From assembly GCA_020433805.1 (NCBI GenBank), contig JAGRBZ010000049.1:1-32069 (forward strand): a stretch of DNA of 32,069 nucleotides. Reading direction: 5' to 3'. Shown in pieces: positions 1 to 7,451 of the stretch (positions within the stretch are counted from its first letter, which is position 1; each line of letters begins with the position of its first letter). Both the position numbers and the translations under genes were made by a program. This DNA comes from Anaerolineae bacterium. Its GTDB lineage: Bacteria; Chloroflexota; Anaerolineae; 4572-78; J111. Under the pieces are notes generated by a model. It did no database searches, was not told where the DNA came from, and saw only the letters and a list, made by a program, of their open reading frames with translations.

Positions 1-112
1 CACTACGCAATAAACAAAGGCTCAAATTATGGCGAAAACTTAGAGACACTAACCAATTACTAAAAATTCCATCAAGCCATCTCTAGAAATATCAGGTGCA
101 GCTGACTAGAAG

Positions 113-1090
113 TTAACGCTCAGCCGCGGCCTGGGCCAGAGCATCCATCACCCGCATATTGCGCACGCTTTCCGCCGGATCGAAGGCCAGCGGCGTATGG
201 CCCAGAACAGCATCGGCAAAGTGTTCAGCCATCAAGCGGTACTCATCCGCGCCGGGCAGGCGGTGGAGGGTACCGCTTTCGGCCTCGACATCGCGCCGGG
301 TGAAAACGGCTTCTTTTTCCCACGGAATAAAGGCATCATGCGGCAACTCGATCACCCCCTCACTGCCAACAATAGTGTAAGTCTGCTGGAGGGCCGACAC
401 CAGGCTGGCCTCGGCCACCGCCAGCGTTCCCCCCTCAAAGTGCATTGTCCCCACAAACGTTAGATCAACGCCGCTGTCGCTGTAGATGGCTTGCGCCTGC
501 ACGGCGATTGGCTCGGCATCCAAAAGCCAGCGGGCCAGGCTGACGCCGTAGCAGCCGGTATCCATCAGCGCCCCGCCGCCCATCTCGGGCCGGTAGCGGC
601 TGTTGTCGGGATCGCTAAGATTGAAGGTGAAGGCCGTTTTGATGAGGCGCAGGTGTCCAATATCACCGGCCTTAATCAACTGCTTGATATGTTGGCTGCG
701 CGGATGAAAGCGATACATGAAGCCTTCCATCAGCAGCCGCTGCGCTGCCTGGGCGGCATCAGCCATGGCTTGCGCTTCGGCGGCATTGAGGGCCAACGGC
801 TTTTCGCACAAAACATGCTTACCGGCGGCTAACGCCCGCAGCGTCCAGGGGTGGTGCAGATGGTTGGGCAGCGGAATATAGACCGCGTCGATAGCGGGGT
901 CGGCCAGCACGGCCTCATAATCGTCATAGGCGTGGGGGATGTTATGCTCTGCGGCAAGCTCCTGCGCCCTATCAATCGATCGACTGGCGATGGCGTGGAC
1001 ACGACCATTACGTGATGCCTGTATCGCCGGAATGACGCAAATGCGGGCAATGGCGGCACTGCCGAGGATACCCCAGGTTATTGTGGACAT
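113..1090 (-). CDS. Gfo/Idh/MocA family NAD(P)-dependent oxidoreductase
   Basis: This 325-residue protein has the two-domain layout of the Gfo/Idh/MocA family, which oxidises or reduces sugars, inositols and related polyols in the cytoplasm. The N-terminal Rossmann fold begins WGILGSAAIA (residues 6-15). The family hallmark CEKP lies at residues 95-98 and supplies the likely catalytic lysine K97. The C-terminal half carries the expected sheet domain with GGGALMDTGCYGVSLARW. The length is normal for the family. The start ATG at 1090 gives the nucleotide-binding motif close to the N-terminus. The upstream gene on the same strand is another Gfo-type protein, about 100 bp away across a perfect hairpin, so the two may act on related sugars. 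The exact substrate cannot be read from the sequence. Confidence 0.93.
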   Translation of the reverse strand: MSTITWGILGSAAIARICVIPAIQASRNGRVHAIASRSIDRAQELAAEHNIPHAYDDYEAVLADPAIDAVYIPLPNHLHHPWTLRALAAGKHVLCEKPLALNAAEAQAMADAAQAAQRLLMEGFMYRFHPRSQHIKQLIKAGDIGHLRLIKTAFTFNLSDPDNSRYRPEMGGGALMDTGCYGVSLARWLLDAEPIAVQAQAIYSDSGVDLTFVGTMHFEGGTLAVAEASLVSALQQTYTIVGSEGVIELPHDAFIPWEKEAVFTRRDVEAESGTLHRLPGADEYRLMAEHFADAVLGHTPLAFDPAESVRNMRVMDALAQAAAER

Positions 1091-1120
1091 GTGAATTCTC
1101 CGTGTTAGGTGGGAAGCACA

Positions 1121-1173
1121 ACGTGGAACGTGGGACGTAGAAAGATGAACGTCCTACGTCCCACGTTCCACGT
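1121..1173. repeat. 20-bp perfect inverted repeat between two oxidoreductase genes
   Basis: Bases 1121-1140 and 1154-1173 are exact reverse complements, 20 bp each, separated by a 13-base loop. Each arm is itself built of the repeated word ACGTGGA/ACGTGGG/ACGTAG. More copies of the word (CGTATCACGTATCA) follow on the right. There is no U-run on the minus strand, so it is not a textbook intrinsic terminator, although it could protect or separate the two cistrons. It belongs to the word-hairpin class seen in other gaps of this window. Confidence 0.9.
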
Positions 1174-1193
1174 ATCACGTATCATATTTTGTG

Positions 1194-2846
1194 TTATTCA
1201 AGCTCCTCCACCGCCCCACCGCGTTCGGCTGAACGGACGGCTGCTTCCAGCACGGTGACAACCTGGGCCGACTCGTGGCCGGGAACGGTGATCGGTTCGC
1301 CAAGGAGCAGGTGATCGGCCAGGTTGCGGTGGAAGGGATACGACGGCGGCTTGGGCAGCGGCAGCGATTGCTCGACCATTTCGCCCGAAGCGTGGCGACG
1401 CTGGAGGGTGATCCGGGGCGGCATCTCGGTCGGGGGGATGGCGTGGCTGTGGAAGTAGTGAACCGGGTCGATGGTGTGGACGGTGACCGCTTGCCAGTGG
1501 CCAACAATCGCACCTTCAGTGCCGAGCAGATACCATTTTGGTTTGGGAATGGCGGCGATGTCGGAGTGGATGAAATCGGCTTCTTGGCCCCCGGCGAAAC
1601 GCAACTGAATGCGCTCCTGGTCGGCATTGGTGATGTCGTGCCAAACCCGGTTGTGACGGGTGCAGAGGACGGCGGTCGGAGTCGATGGTATGAGGCTAAG
1701 TACCCAATCGAGATAATGTGCGCCCCAGTCAAAAGTAGTGCCGCCCGAAATTTTATCGTGCGAGTGCCAATAGCCGCAGGGGTGATTAAAACTGCCGACA
1801 AAGGCTTCCAGATGGAACAACTCACCGATAAGCCCCTCCTGCACGGCCTGCTTGATGGCTAAGTAATCGGCATCCCAGCGCCGGTTTTGGTGACAGCTTA
1901 AATGAAGCTTTTGCCGTTCGGCCAGTGACAGCATCGCTTCGGTTTCGGCTTGGGTCAGGGCCAGTGGTTTTTCGCAGACAACATGTTTGCCCGCTTCCAG
2001 TAGTTGCAGCGCCAACCGAGCGTGGGTGTTCGGCGGGGTAGCGATGACGACCAGATCGATGGCGGGATCGTCGGCCAGTGCCTCGGCAGTGTTGTAGGTG
2101 CGGATGTCGGGAAAGGTCTGCCGGGCGGCGTCGAGCCGCTGCGGGTTGAGATCACAGGCAGCGCGTAGGGCCAGTCCGTCGATAGCCTGAGCGCCTTGGC
2201 CGTGCAGTTGTCCTACGGATGGCGGGTAACCCAGCAACCCTACGCCCAGCGTTTGATGGGCATCGGGTTGTCCGGCCAAATGGCGCAGCAAGCGGTAAAG
2301 GATCGGCTGATAGGCGGGATCGGCAAAAGCGGTTAGACTGGTGCATGCTGCTCGCCCGCGCCGTATGGGACGGCTAACCATGACCGGGCTGTGTTGGTAG
2401 CGCCAGTCGGCGTACAGCAGGGTCGTTACATCATCGCCGGTGATGGTCAAAGGCTGGTAGCGGCCCGTTAGATAGCGGGTATCGGGCAAACGAGCGGCGA
2501 GGGAATGGTCAGCGTCCTCAAAGAGCACACGCAACTCCACCTCCGGGCCGACCGGCCCCGGCTGCACGCCAAAAAAGTCGGGCAGCGTCGCCTCACAGCC
2601 AATTACCAAGCCCAGACAGCCGCCGCCGGTTTCGACATAGCGAGCCAGGCGAGTTTGTTCATCGACAGACATGCCGCCGGGATTAGCGACCATTACAACA
2701 TCGTAGTGGCTGATGCTCGCAGGCAATATCGGATGTCGGTCGAATTGGACAGGTTGAATGGTTTGCAGATAATCTACCAGCGGTCGGGTGGTTGTCCGGC
2801 AGTCGTCCACGATAAATAGTACGGAAAAGCAGGGGTGCGTTACCAT
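1194..2846 (-). CDS. ThuA-like domain fused to Gfo/Idh/MocA oxidoreductase
   Basis: This is a 550-residue two-module protein. Residues 1-195 look like a ThuA / trehalose-utilisation, glutamine-amidotransferase-like domain: an initial strand FSVLFIVDD, a central VVMVANPGGMS, then RYVETGGGCLGLVIG, and a late section with the imperfect typical ending PILYRLLRHLAG. Residues 200-550 form a Gfo/Idh/MocA oxidoreductase with the hallmark CEKP at 291-294 and the family core ATPPNTHARLALQLLEAGKH. The dinucleotide loop at about 203-212 (GLLGYPPSVG) is not a clean GxGxxG. ThuA-like and Gfo proteins are often separate neighbours in sugar-catabolic operons, and here they are joined. An AAAGGAAA ribosome-binding site lies about 7 bases before the ATG at 2846. 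The substrate is probably a sugar or disaccharide, not determined. Confidence 0.88.
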   Translation of the reverse strand: MVTHPCFSVLFIVDDCRTTTRPLVDYLQTIQPVQFDRHPILPASISHYDVVMVANPGGMSVDEQTRLARYVETGGGCLGLVIGCEATLPDFFGVQPGPVGPEVELRVLFEDADHSLAARLPDTRYLTGRYQPLTITGDDVTTLLYADWRYQHSPVMVSRPIRRGRAACTSLTAFADPAYQPILYRLLRHLAGQPDAHQTLGVGLLGYPPSVGQLHGQGAQAIDGLALRAACDLNPQRLDAARQTFPDIRTYNTAEALADDPAIDLVVIATPPNTHARLALQLLEAGKHVVCEKPLALTQAETEAMLSLAERQKLHLSCHQNRRWDADYLAIKQAVQEGLIGELFHLEAFVGSFNHPCGYWHSHDKISGGTTFDWGAHYLDWVLSLIPSTPTAVLCTRHNRVWHDITNADQERIQLRFAGGQEADFIHSDIAAIPKPKWYLLGTEGAIVGHWQAVTVHTIDPVHYFHSHAIPPTEMPPRITLQRRHASGEMVEQSLPLPKPPSYPFHRNLADHLLLGEPITVPGHESAQVVTVLEAAVRSAERGGAVEELE

Positions 2847-2873
2847 ATATTTTTCCTTTGAAGATAACGGTTT

Positions 2874-2931
2874 GGAGCGACAAAGCTTGCTTTGTCATCC
2901 GCGCTGGGGTCAAAGTTAACTTTGACGCTCC
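2874..2931. repeat. Three-way-junction-like palindrome cluster
   Basis: An outer stem, GGAGCG (2874-2879) with CGCTCC (2926-2931), encloses two separate 16-base perfect palindromes: ACAAAGCTTGCTTTGT (2880-2895) and TCAAAGTTAACTTTGA (2910-2925). The DNA or RNA could fold as a stem carrying two hairpins. It sits in the gap between the CDF exporter gene and the ThuA/Gfo gene. A closely related 16-base palindrome occurs at 4273-4288. Confidence 0.85.
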
Positions 2932-2998
2932 GATACATTTTCATCGTCGGTGTCGTCTCACGTGACGGTCACCTGGTTTTGGCGTAAGCCTTGGTGGT

Positions 2999-4210
2999 TT
3001 AGCCTTCGTCGGTAATGGGTTTGGGAACGGGTTCGCGTTCGGAGGTAAGGTCGTGGAAAGTTTCGGTGCCGTGGTCCCACGGCTCAACGTGGGTATGAAC
3101 TTCGGACAGGAGCGGCATCGCCTCAAAGAGACGGCGGCGTACTTTTTCGGCCAGGTGATGGCTGTCTTCGGTGGTCATTTGGCGATCAACAGCAATCACC
3201 AGATCGGCGTTGAGGCGATGGCCTAACCAGCGCATCCGTAGGCGGCGAATTTCTTTTAGCTCCGGATTCTCATCAACCTGCTGCTGTGCAATCTTCTCGG
3301 CCTGATCATAGACATCCGGCTCGATGGCATCCATCAGCCGATACCAGATCGAGATGATGGCATCGCGCGTAATAAAGAGAATGGCGATGCCGATGATAAA
3401 GCCGATGATCGGGTCGACGATGGGAAAGCCCAGCCAAACGCCCCCGGCAGCAATAAGCACCGCCAGCGAGGTCAGGCCGTCGGTGCGGGCGTGTAGGCCA
3501 TCGGTCACCAGCGCCGCCGAGCCGATCTTGCGCCCCGCCCGAATTTGAATGGTGGCGACGGCCTCATTACCGGCAAAACCAATTATCGCAGCGATGGCCA
3601 CCGCCACGAGATTGGTGATCGGCTCCGGGTCGATCAGCTTTTGAAACGACTCCCAAAAGACGTAGGCCGCACTGAAGGCAATTGACAACACGATGAGTAC
3701 GCCGGCCACATCCTCGGCGCGATGAAAGCCGTAGGTGTAGCGCCGATTGGCCGGACGTCGTGCCAGATAAAAGGCAATCAGTAGCGGCACCGAGTTGAGA
3801 GCGTCGCCCAGGTTGTGAACCGTATCGGCCAGAAGCGCGACGCTGCCAGCGGTTAGGTAGATGATGATTTGGATGACGGTCGTCAGGGCCAGCAAGGCCA
3901 GGGCAATCCAGACCGTGCGGATGCCCTCGTCGTTGTCGGCAAAGGCGGAGTCGGCGATGAGTTTCTGTGCCCCGTGGCTGTGGTCATGCCCGCCGATGTG
4001 AAAGACTTCGGCCAGCCAGCCGAGTGGGCCGCTGCCGTGATCGTGGCCGTGGTCATCATGGTCGTGATGATCATGCTCGTGCTGGTTATTATGATCGTGG
4101 TCGTCATGATGCTCGTGGTCATCATGGTGGTCATGATCGTGCTGATCGTGGTTATCGTGGTCGTCGTGCTTGTGCTCGGTATGGTTATGGGTTTTTGAAT
4201 GATCGGACAT
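2999..4210 (-). CDS. CDF family zinc-type cation efflux transporter with His-rich N-terminus
   Basis: This integral membrane protein of the cation diffusion facilitator family exports divalent metal, most likely Zn2+, in exchange for protons. About 75 N-terminal residues are dominated by H and D, as in metal-chaperoning tails of zinc CDFs. Six hydrophobic segments follow. Segment 2 has HNLGD within ADTVHNLGD, and segment 5 has HARTD within DGLHARTDG. This paired HxxxD arrangement is the zinc-selective site A. A C-terminal cytoplasmic domain ends with VHTHVEP and DHGTE. I chose the ATG at 4210 rather than an in-frame start at 4258, because AAAGGAAA lies about 10 bases before it and the protein then begins MSDHSK. 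It is a single gene flanked on both sides by palindromic repeats. Confidence 0.95.
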   Translation of the reverse strand: MSDHSKTHNHTEHKHDDHDNHDQHDHDHHDDHEHHDDHDHNNQHEHDHHDHDDHGHDHGSGPLGWLAEVFHIGGHDHSHGAQKLIADSAFADNDEGIRTVWIALALLALTTVIQIIIYLTAGSVALLADTVHNLGDALNSVPLLIAFYLARRPANRRYTYGFHRAEDVAGVLIVLSIAFSAAYVFWESFQKLIDPEPITNLVAVAIAAIIGFAGNEAVATIQIRAGRKIGSAALVTDGLHARTDGLTSLAVLIAAGGVWLGFPIVDPIIGFIIGIAILFITRDAIISIWYRLMDAIEPDVYDQAEKIAQQQVDENPELKEIRRLRMRWLGHRLNADLVIAVDRQMTTEDSHHLAEKVRRRLFEAMPLLSEVHTHVEPWDHGTETFHDLTSEREPVPKPITDEG

Positions 4211-4256
4211 TGTTAGGATCTTTCCTTTTTTTAGAATAATCAGTTGTGGTTTTAGC

Positions 4257-4313
4257 AATTAATCGGGGAATTACAAAGCTAGCTTTGTGACTCCGGTACG
4301 TACTCGATTAATT
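4257..4313. repeat. Nested palindromic element upstream of the CDF gene
   Basis: The 9-base outer arms AATTAATCG (4257-4265) and CGATTAATT (4305-4313) enclose a 16-base perfect palindrome, ACAAAGCTAGCTTTGT (4273-4288). A smaller palindrome, GTACGTAC, lies near 4295-4302. The arrangement (outer stem, inner hairpins) and the word ACAAAGC...GCTTTGT mirror the element at 2874-2931 on the other side of the CDF gene. Confidence 0.8.
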
Positions 4314-4377
4314 TGTTAATTTACAAACGATTCATTCCCTCTCCAGATCAGACAAATTCACGTTTATGCGCCGTGCG

Positions 4378-5439
4378 CTAAACCGGCTCGACAACCGACC
4401 CGTTCGGCGTGTCGAGCACTTTCCAGCCCAATTGCTCAATCTGGTCGCGCATGGCGTCGGAGGCGTCCCACTCTTTCCGGGCGCGTACGGCTTCTCGCTT
4501 TTCGACCAGTTCGAGCACTTCAGCCGGTGGTTCAGGCGTTTGCTCATCTGTCTCTAGCGCTGCCTGATGGGCAGTGATGACGCGATCCCAAACCTCGGCG
4601 GGAATGCCGCTTTGGGGCTGCGGGATGTTGAATGATCCTAATTCGCCGGTGGGAAAGCTTTGGCCGTTGCGGAACAGTTTTTCTTCGCCGTTGCGGATGA
4701 TCCGCACATCGCTGTTGCCCATCACCCGGCAGCACTGCTCGGCAGGATCGATGACCAGCGCCGTCTGCTCGTCGATGCCGACGATGGTGCTTTCGGGTGG
4801 TAGCAGATCAATCAACTGGTTGTAGCGATCTGTACCCATGTAGCAGTGGCTAGTATCGAGTTCATCGCCGCCATCGTTGTTGTTCCAGTGAGGCACGAAG
4901 ACGAGCGACAGGCCAAAGGCATCGAAAAAGTTGAGACCATCTTGCCAGTGTAGGTCCTGGCCCACTTTGTAAATCTCATAGACGGGCAGGGCTTTGAGGC
5001 TGGAAGCGATGGTGGTGGCGCTGGCAAAAATGAGATGGGCACCCAGCCTGTGGCGGGCGTTGAGGGTGTGCCAGGCGACACTGTCCATCATCTGGCGGGC
5101 GGCGTAGGTGGGGCTGCCCGGCCCCATCAAAATGACGTTTGCATCAAGGAGCGGGCTGACAATGTCGGGGTCATCGGGGCTAAAGGGCGTGCCTTTTTTG
5201 CGGGCGGGAATAATGGCGATGTCGGGATGGAAATTTTGCAGCCGCTTCTCCATAAAATCGGCGATGGCCTGGGCGACCTTGTCGGAGTTGGGTTCGAAGC
5301 CGGCGGGAGTTTCAAGAATGCTTAACTTCACCGGTTCGCACATTTGCTCAAAGAGCCAGTGATAGACTTTACGAATGGTCGGGGCCGTTTCACCGGACCC
5401 CAGTAGAACAATCAAACCTGGATTGATTTCTTCGGTCAT
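4378..5439 (-). CDS. Peptidase S51 / cyanophycinase-like protein with CysS-type C-terminal tail
   Basis: This is a 353-residue cytoplasmic protein. Residues 8-250 resemble the class I glutamine-amidotransferase-like fold of peptidase S51 and cyanophycinase: GLIVLLGSGE at 8-17, ILMGPGSPTYAARQM at 103-117, and an elbow-like LIFASATTIAS at 136-146 where S140 would be the nucleophile. VGIDEQTALVID at 220-231 also matches the family pattern. The usual GTSAGA elbow is altered to FASATT, so activity is uncertain. Residues 306-351 match the short C-terminal helix-and-strand module of cysteinyl-tRNA synthetase (pattern R..ARK.WD.SDAMRDQI..LGW...DTPNGS). No synthetase catalytic domain is present. The function is unknown; it could be a peptidase, an acyl hydrolase or a non-catalytic binder. 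Confidence 0.82.
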   Translation of the reverse strand: MTEEINPGLIVLLGSGETAPTIRKVYHWLFEQMCEPVKLSILETPAGFEPNSDKVAQAIADFMEKRLQNFHPDIAIIPARKKGTPFSPDDPDIVSPLLDANVILMGPGSPTYAARQMMDSVAWHTLNARHRLGAHLIFASATTIASSLKALPVYEIYKVGQDLHWQDGLNFFDAFGLSLVFVPHWNNNDGGDELDTSHCYMGTDRYNQLIDLLPPESTIVGIDEQTALVIDPAEQCCRVMGNSDVRIIRNGEEKLFRNGQSFPTGELGSFNIPQPQSGIPAEVWDRVITAHQAALETDEQTPEPPAEVLELVEKREAVRARKEWDASDAMRDQIEQLGWKVLDTPNGSVVEPV

Positions 5440-5739
5440 CAGCGTACCTCTACAATGGTATTGATAGTTGTTGATAGTCTTCGCAAGAGTTACGCATTTG
5501 CGAAGCCGGAGCGAAAAAAAGGGCCAGGGTTACCCCTAGACACAGCACGTTGGTTAATTAGGTTGTTATCGAAGCGAAGGTTTCCGTTTCGATTCAACAC
5601 AGTCTTTATGAGAGCCGCATTAAATAATTCTAACTTATTAGACGGTTTAGGTGATGGGCCTCACCGGCTATTTTACCTCGACCTACTATACGTATGCCAA
5701 AGGAAGCTTTGCCGCTCTATAAGATTCTGGTTTCTACTG
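5440..5739. other. Intergenic gap with one short hairpin
   Basis: I see no convincing gene in these 300 bases. An 8-bp perfect hairpin, CTTCGCAA (5479-5486) with TTGCGAAG (5498-5505) and an 11-base loop, lies about 40 bases upstream of the S51-like gene. A weaker dyad lies around 5573-5596 (CGAAGCGAAGG / CCGTTTCG). Either could mark the end of the hydrolase transcript, but neither has a clear U-run on the minus strand. Confidence 0.6.
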
Positions 5740-6615
5740 TCATCCGCAGTCGGCCCAAATACCGTGAGCGAGCGCGTCGAGAAATAGATCGGCCAGCCGA
5801 ATCGGCTTCTGAACATGAATGTCGTGATCCGTGTTTTCAAACCAGTGGACTTCAACCCGTGCGATCTGAGTGTGAGCTGCGTTGACCTGTTTGGCTTTGA
5901 CTTTCATCCATTCGGGATTTTTAGCGTCTTCCGCGGCGCAGATGAGGACCGGCTCGGTTATGTTAGCGTACAGCGTGGTGGGCGTCTGCTCCCACAACGC
6001 TCGTAGGATTTTGAGATGGCGCTCCAGCGTTAACCAGGGACGAATAGTGCCGTCCGGCAGTGTTTCGAAGTTGGCTAAGGTTGCTTCGATACCCATTTCG
6101 CTCCAGTCAGGGTGAAATTCTTGCATCTTTTGCTTGAGTGATGCACGCGGCGTACCAATTAAATCGGGCGGGCGCAGTTCAGCCGAAATTTTCTCCCAGG
6201 TGGGGTCGGGCCGGCTGCGCAGATCGAGGTAGCCGCCATCGACAAAAGCCAAGCCACAGGCCCGACCGGGATAACGCACACCGAATTCGAGCATAACGTT
6301 GCCGCCCCACGACTGACCGGCTAAGATGGGATGATCGAGCTGAAGGGCGTCGAGCAACTGCGCCAGATCGCCGGTTATCGTCGCGAAATCGTAGCCCTCA
6401 TCCGGTTTGTCGCTAAGGCCGTGGCCGCGCTGATCGAGCGTGATGACGTGATGGCCAGCGTCAGCCAGATGCTCGGCCACGGCTTCCCAGGTGCGGGCGT
6501 TGCTGGCCAGGCCGTGGACCAGCACAAAAGGGCGCTTTTCGCCGGGCCATTCTCTGATATGCAGGGTGAGTTCGGTGCTGTTGTTAAGGGTAATAAAGCG
6601 GTCGGTTGCGGACAT
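5740..6615 (-). CDS. Alpha/beta hydrolase
   Basis: This is a 291-residue soluble alpha/beta-hydrolase-fold enzyme. It shows the oxyanion-hole motif LVHGLASNARTW (residues 32-43) and DQRGHGLSDKP (61-71). The nucleophile elbow GQSWGG gives S102 as the catalytic serine, and a late TDHDIH provides the likely catalytic histidine. The family includes esterases, lipases, haloalkane dehalogenases and epoxide hydrolases, and the substrate cannot be inferred. The ATG at 6615 directly follows the stop codon of the fetB remnant. Its strong GGAGG ribosome-binding site (CTGGAGGAATAAATG) is made from the last codons of that remnant. Confidence 0.93.
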   Translation of the reverse strand: MSATDRFITLNNSTELTLHIREWPGEKRPFVLVHGLASNARTWEAVAEHLADAGHHVITLDQRGHGLSDKPDEGYDFATITGDLAQLLDALQLDHPILAGQSWGGNVMLEFGVRYPGRACGLAFVDGGYLDLRSRPDPTWEKISAELRPPDLIGTPRASLKQKMQEFHPDWSEMGIEATLANFETLPDGTIRPWLTLERHLKILRALWEQTPTTLYANITEPVLICAAEDAKNPEWMKVKAKQVNAAHTQIARVEVHWFENTDHDIHVQKPIRLADLFLDALAHGIWADCG

Positions 6616-6854
6616 TTATTCCTCCAGATAGATGCGTTGGTGAGCAGGTGTAAAGAATTGTTGGTAGGTTAAGAAGGCAGCGGTCAAGCTGCTGATGAAG
6701 GCCGATGCGCCAACGAGCATGGACATCACAATAATTTGTACTTGCACGGCCTCCAGCGGTGGCGTACCGGCTAAAATCAGGCCGGTCATTCGATTGCCTC
6801 CGGCAGCGAAATCAGCCTAACCGTTTTGGTGTTGTCGATGATGGGGATGGGTAC
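6616..6854 (-). pseudogene. fetB: Remnant of fetB / YbbM-type (UPF0014) metal export permease, truncated and frameshifted
   Basis: Read on the minus strand, 6854-6792 encodes VPIPIIDNTKTVRLISLPEA, and 6789-6616 encodes a 57-residue tail beginning MTGLILAGTPPLEAV and ending TPAHQRIYLEE. From memory of the E. coli FetB C-terminus (VDSAKTVGLVSLPGMMSGLI, then a final membrane helix and YRKFYNSRHQ), the two pieces are consecutive parts of one protein. They are separated by about 5 extra bases at the LPG-MTG junction, which breaks the frame. Upstream of 6854 the similarity fades and stop codons appear, so most of the roughly 250-residue permease is missing. No FetA ATPase is nearby. The tail still supplies the ribosome-binding site of the hydrolase. 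Confidence 0.8.
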
Positions 6855-6916
6855 GTTAGCGCTAGCTTGAAGCGACACGTTTCGTCCAGCTTTCTTCGAG
6901 GAATATCAACGGTTAT

Positions 6917-6953
6917 TAGACACGATTGACAATTGTCTAGTTTGTGTTACTAT
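6917..6953 (+). promoter_or_regulatory. Promoter of the Fur-family regulator gene with overlapping dyad
   Basis: A consensus -35 box, TTGACA (6926-6931), is followed 16 bases later by TACTAT (6948-6953), about 50 bases before the regulator ATG. The -35 box lies inside a dyad: TAGACA (6917-6922) and TGTCTA (6934-6939), with the perfect palindrome GACAATTGTC (6928-6937) in its right half. Fur-family proteins commonly repress their own promoters by binding such dyads, so this is a candidate autoregulatory operator. It does not match the classical enterobacterial Fur box. Confidence 0.6.
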
Positions 6954-7004
6954 CGAGATTAAGTGTAATGCAGTTGCGAATAAAATCAAAATGGAATAAG
7001 GAAC

Positions 7005-7451
7005 ATGGCTGGACAATCTGCTTTACTGAATGATTTAAAGGAGCGTGGTTTGCGGGTAACGCCGCAGCGAGCCATCATCTTAGAGGCGATCGAGGGGCTT
7101 TCGGGCCACATCACCGCCGAAGATATTTTTGGCGTGGTGAAAGAGGTCAATTCATATATCAGTCTGGCTACGGTATACCGCACGCTAGAACTTCTGAAAG
7201 AGTTGGGCCTCATTACCGAGTCGAACATGGGGACATCGACTACGCACTATGCGTTGAAGACCCACGGCACGCATCACCACTCGGTCTGTCGCGCCTGCGG
7301 CAAAACGATGGATTTGCCCAACAGTATGTTTGAACCCATGGTCGAACGGCTTCAATCGGAGTTTAATTTTGTGGCCGACGCTAATCATATGGTGATTATG
7401 GGCTGGTGTGAATGCTGTCGCCCTGAACATACCCATGAACAAGATAACTAA
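7005..7451 (+). CDS. Fur-family metal-dependent transcriptional regulator
   Basis: This 148-residue DNA-binding protein has the Fur-family layout. The N-terminal winged helix includes RVTPQRAIILEAI (17-29) and the recognition region SLATVYRTLELL (53-64). The C-terminal dimerisation domain has a histidine cluster THHHSVCRACG (89-99) and two structural zinc pairs, C95/C98 and C135/C138 (GWCECC). The length matches Fur, Zur, PerR and Nur. The metal it senses cannot be told from these motifs. Its neighbours (nickel/cobalt importer, fetB remnant, zinc exporter) leave Ni, Zn and Fe open. The ATG at 7005 has AAGGA just upstream. The gene overlaps the next cistron by 17 bp. Confidence 0.93.
   Translation: MAGQSALLNDLKERGLRVTPQRAIILEAIEGLSGHITAEDIFGVVKEVNSYISLATVYRTLELLKELGLITESNMGTSTTHYALKTHGTHHHSVCRACGKTMDLPNSMFEPMVERLQSEFNFVADANHMVIMGWCECCRPEHTHEQDN

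Noticed and set aside
3869..4198. Hydrophobic 109-residue frame opposite the CDF gene
   Set aside because: It is the antisense of the His/Asp codon run, which automatically reads as Val/Met/Ile on the other strand. The CDF motifs show which strand codes.
5455..5787. 110-residue plus-strand frame upstream of the hydrolase end
   Set aside because: It spans a hairpin and overlaps the hydrolase C-terminus on the opposite strand; no recognisable motif.
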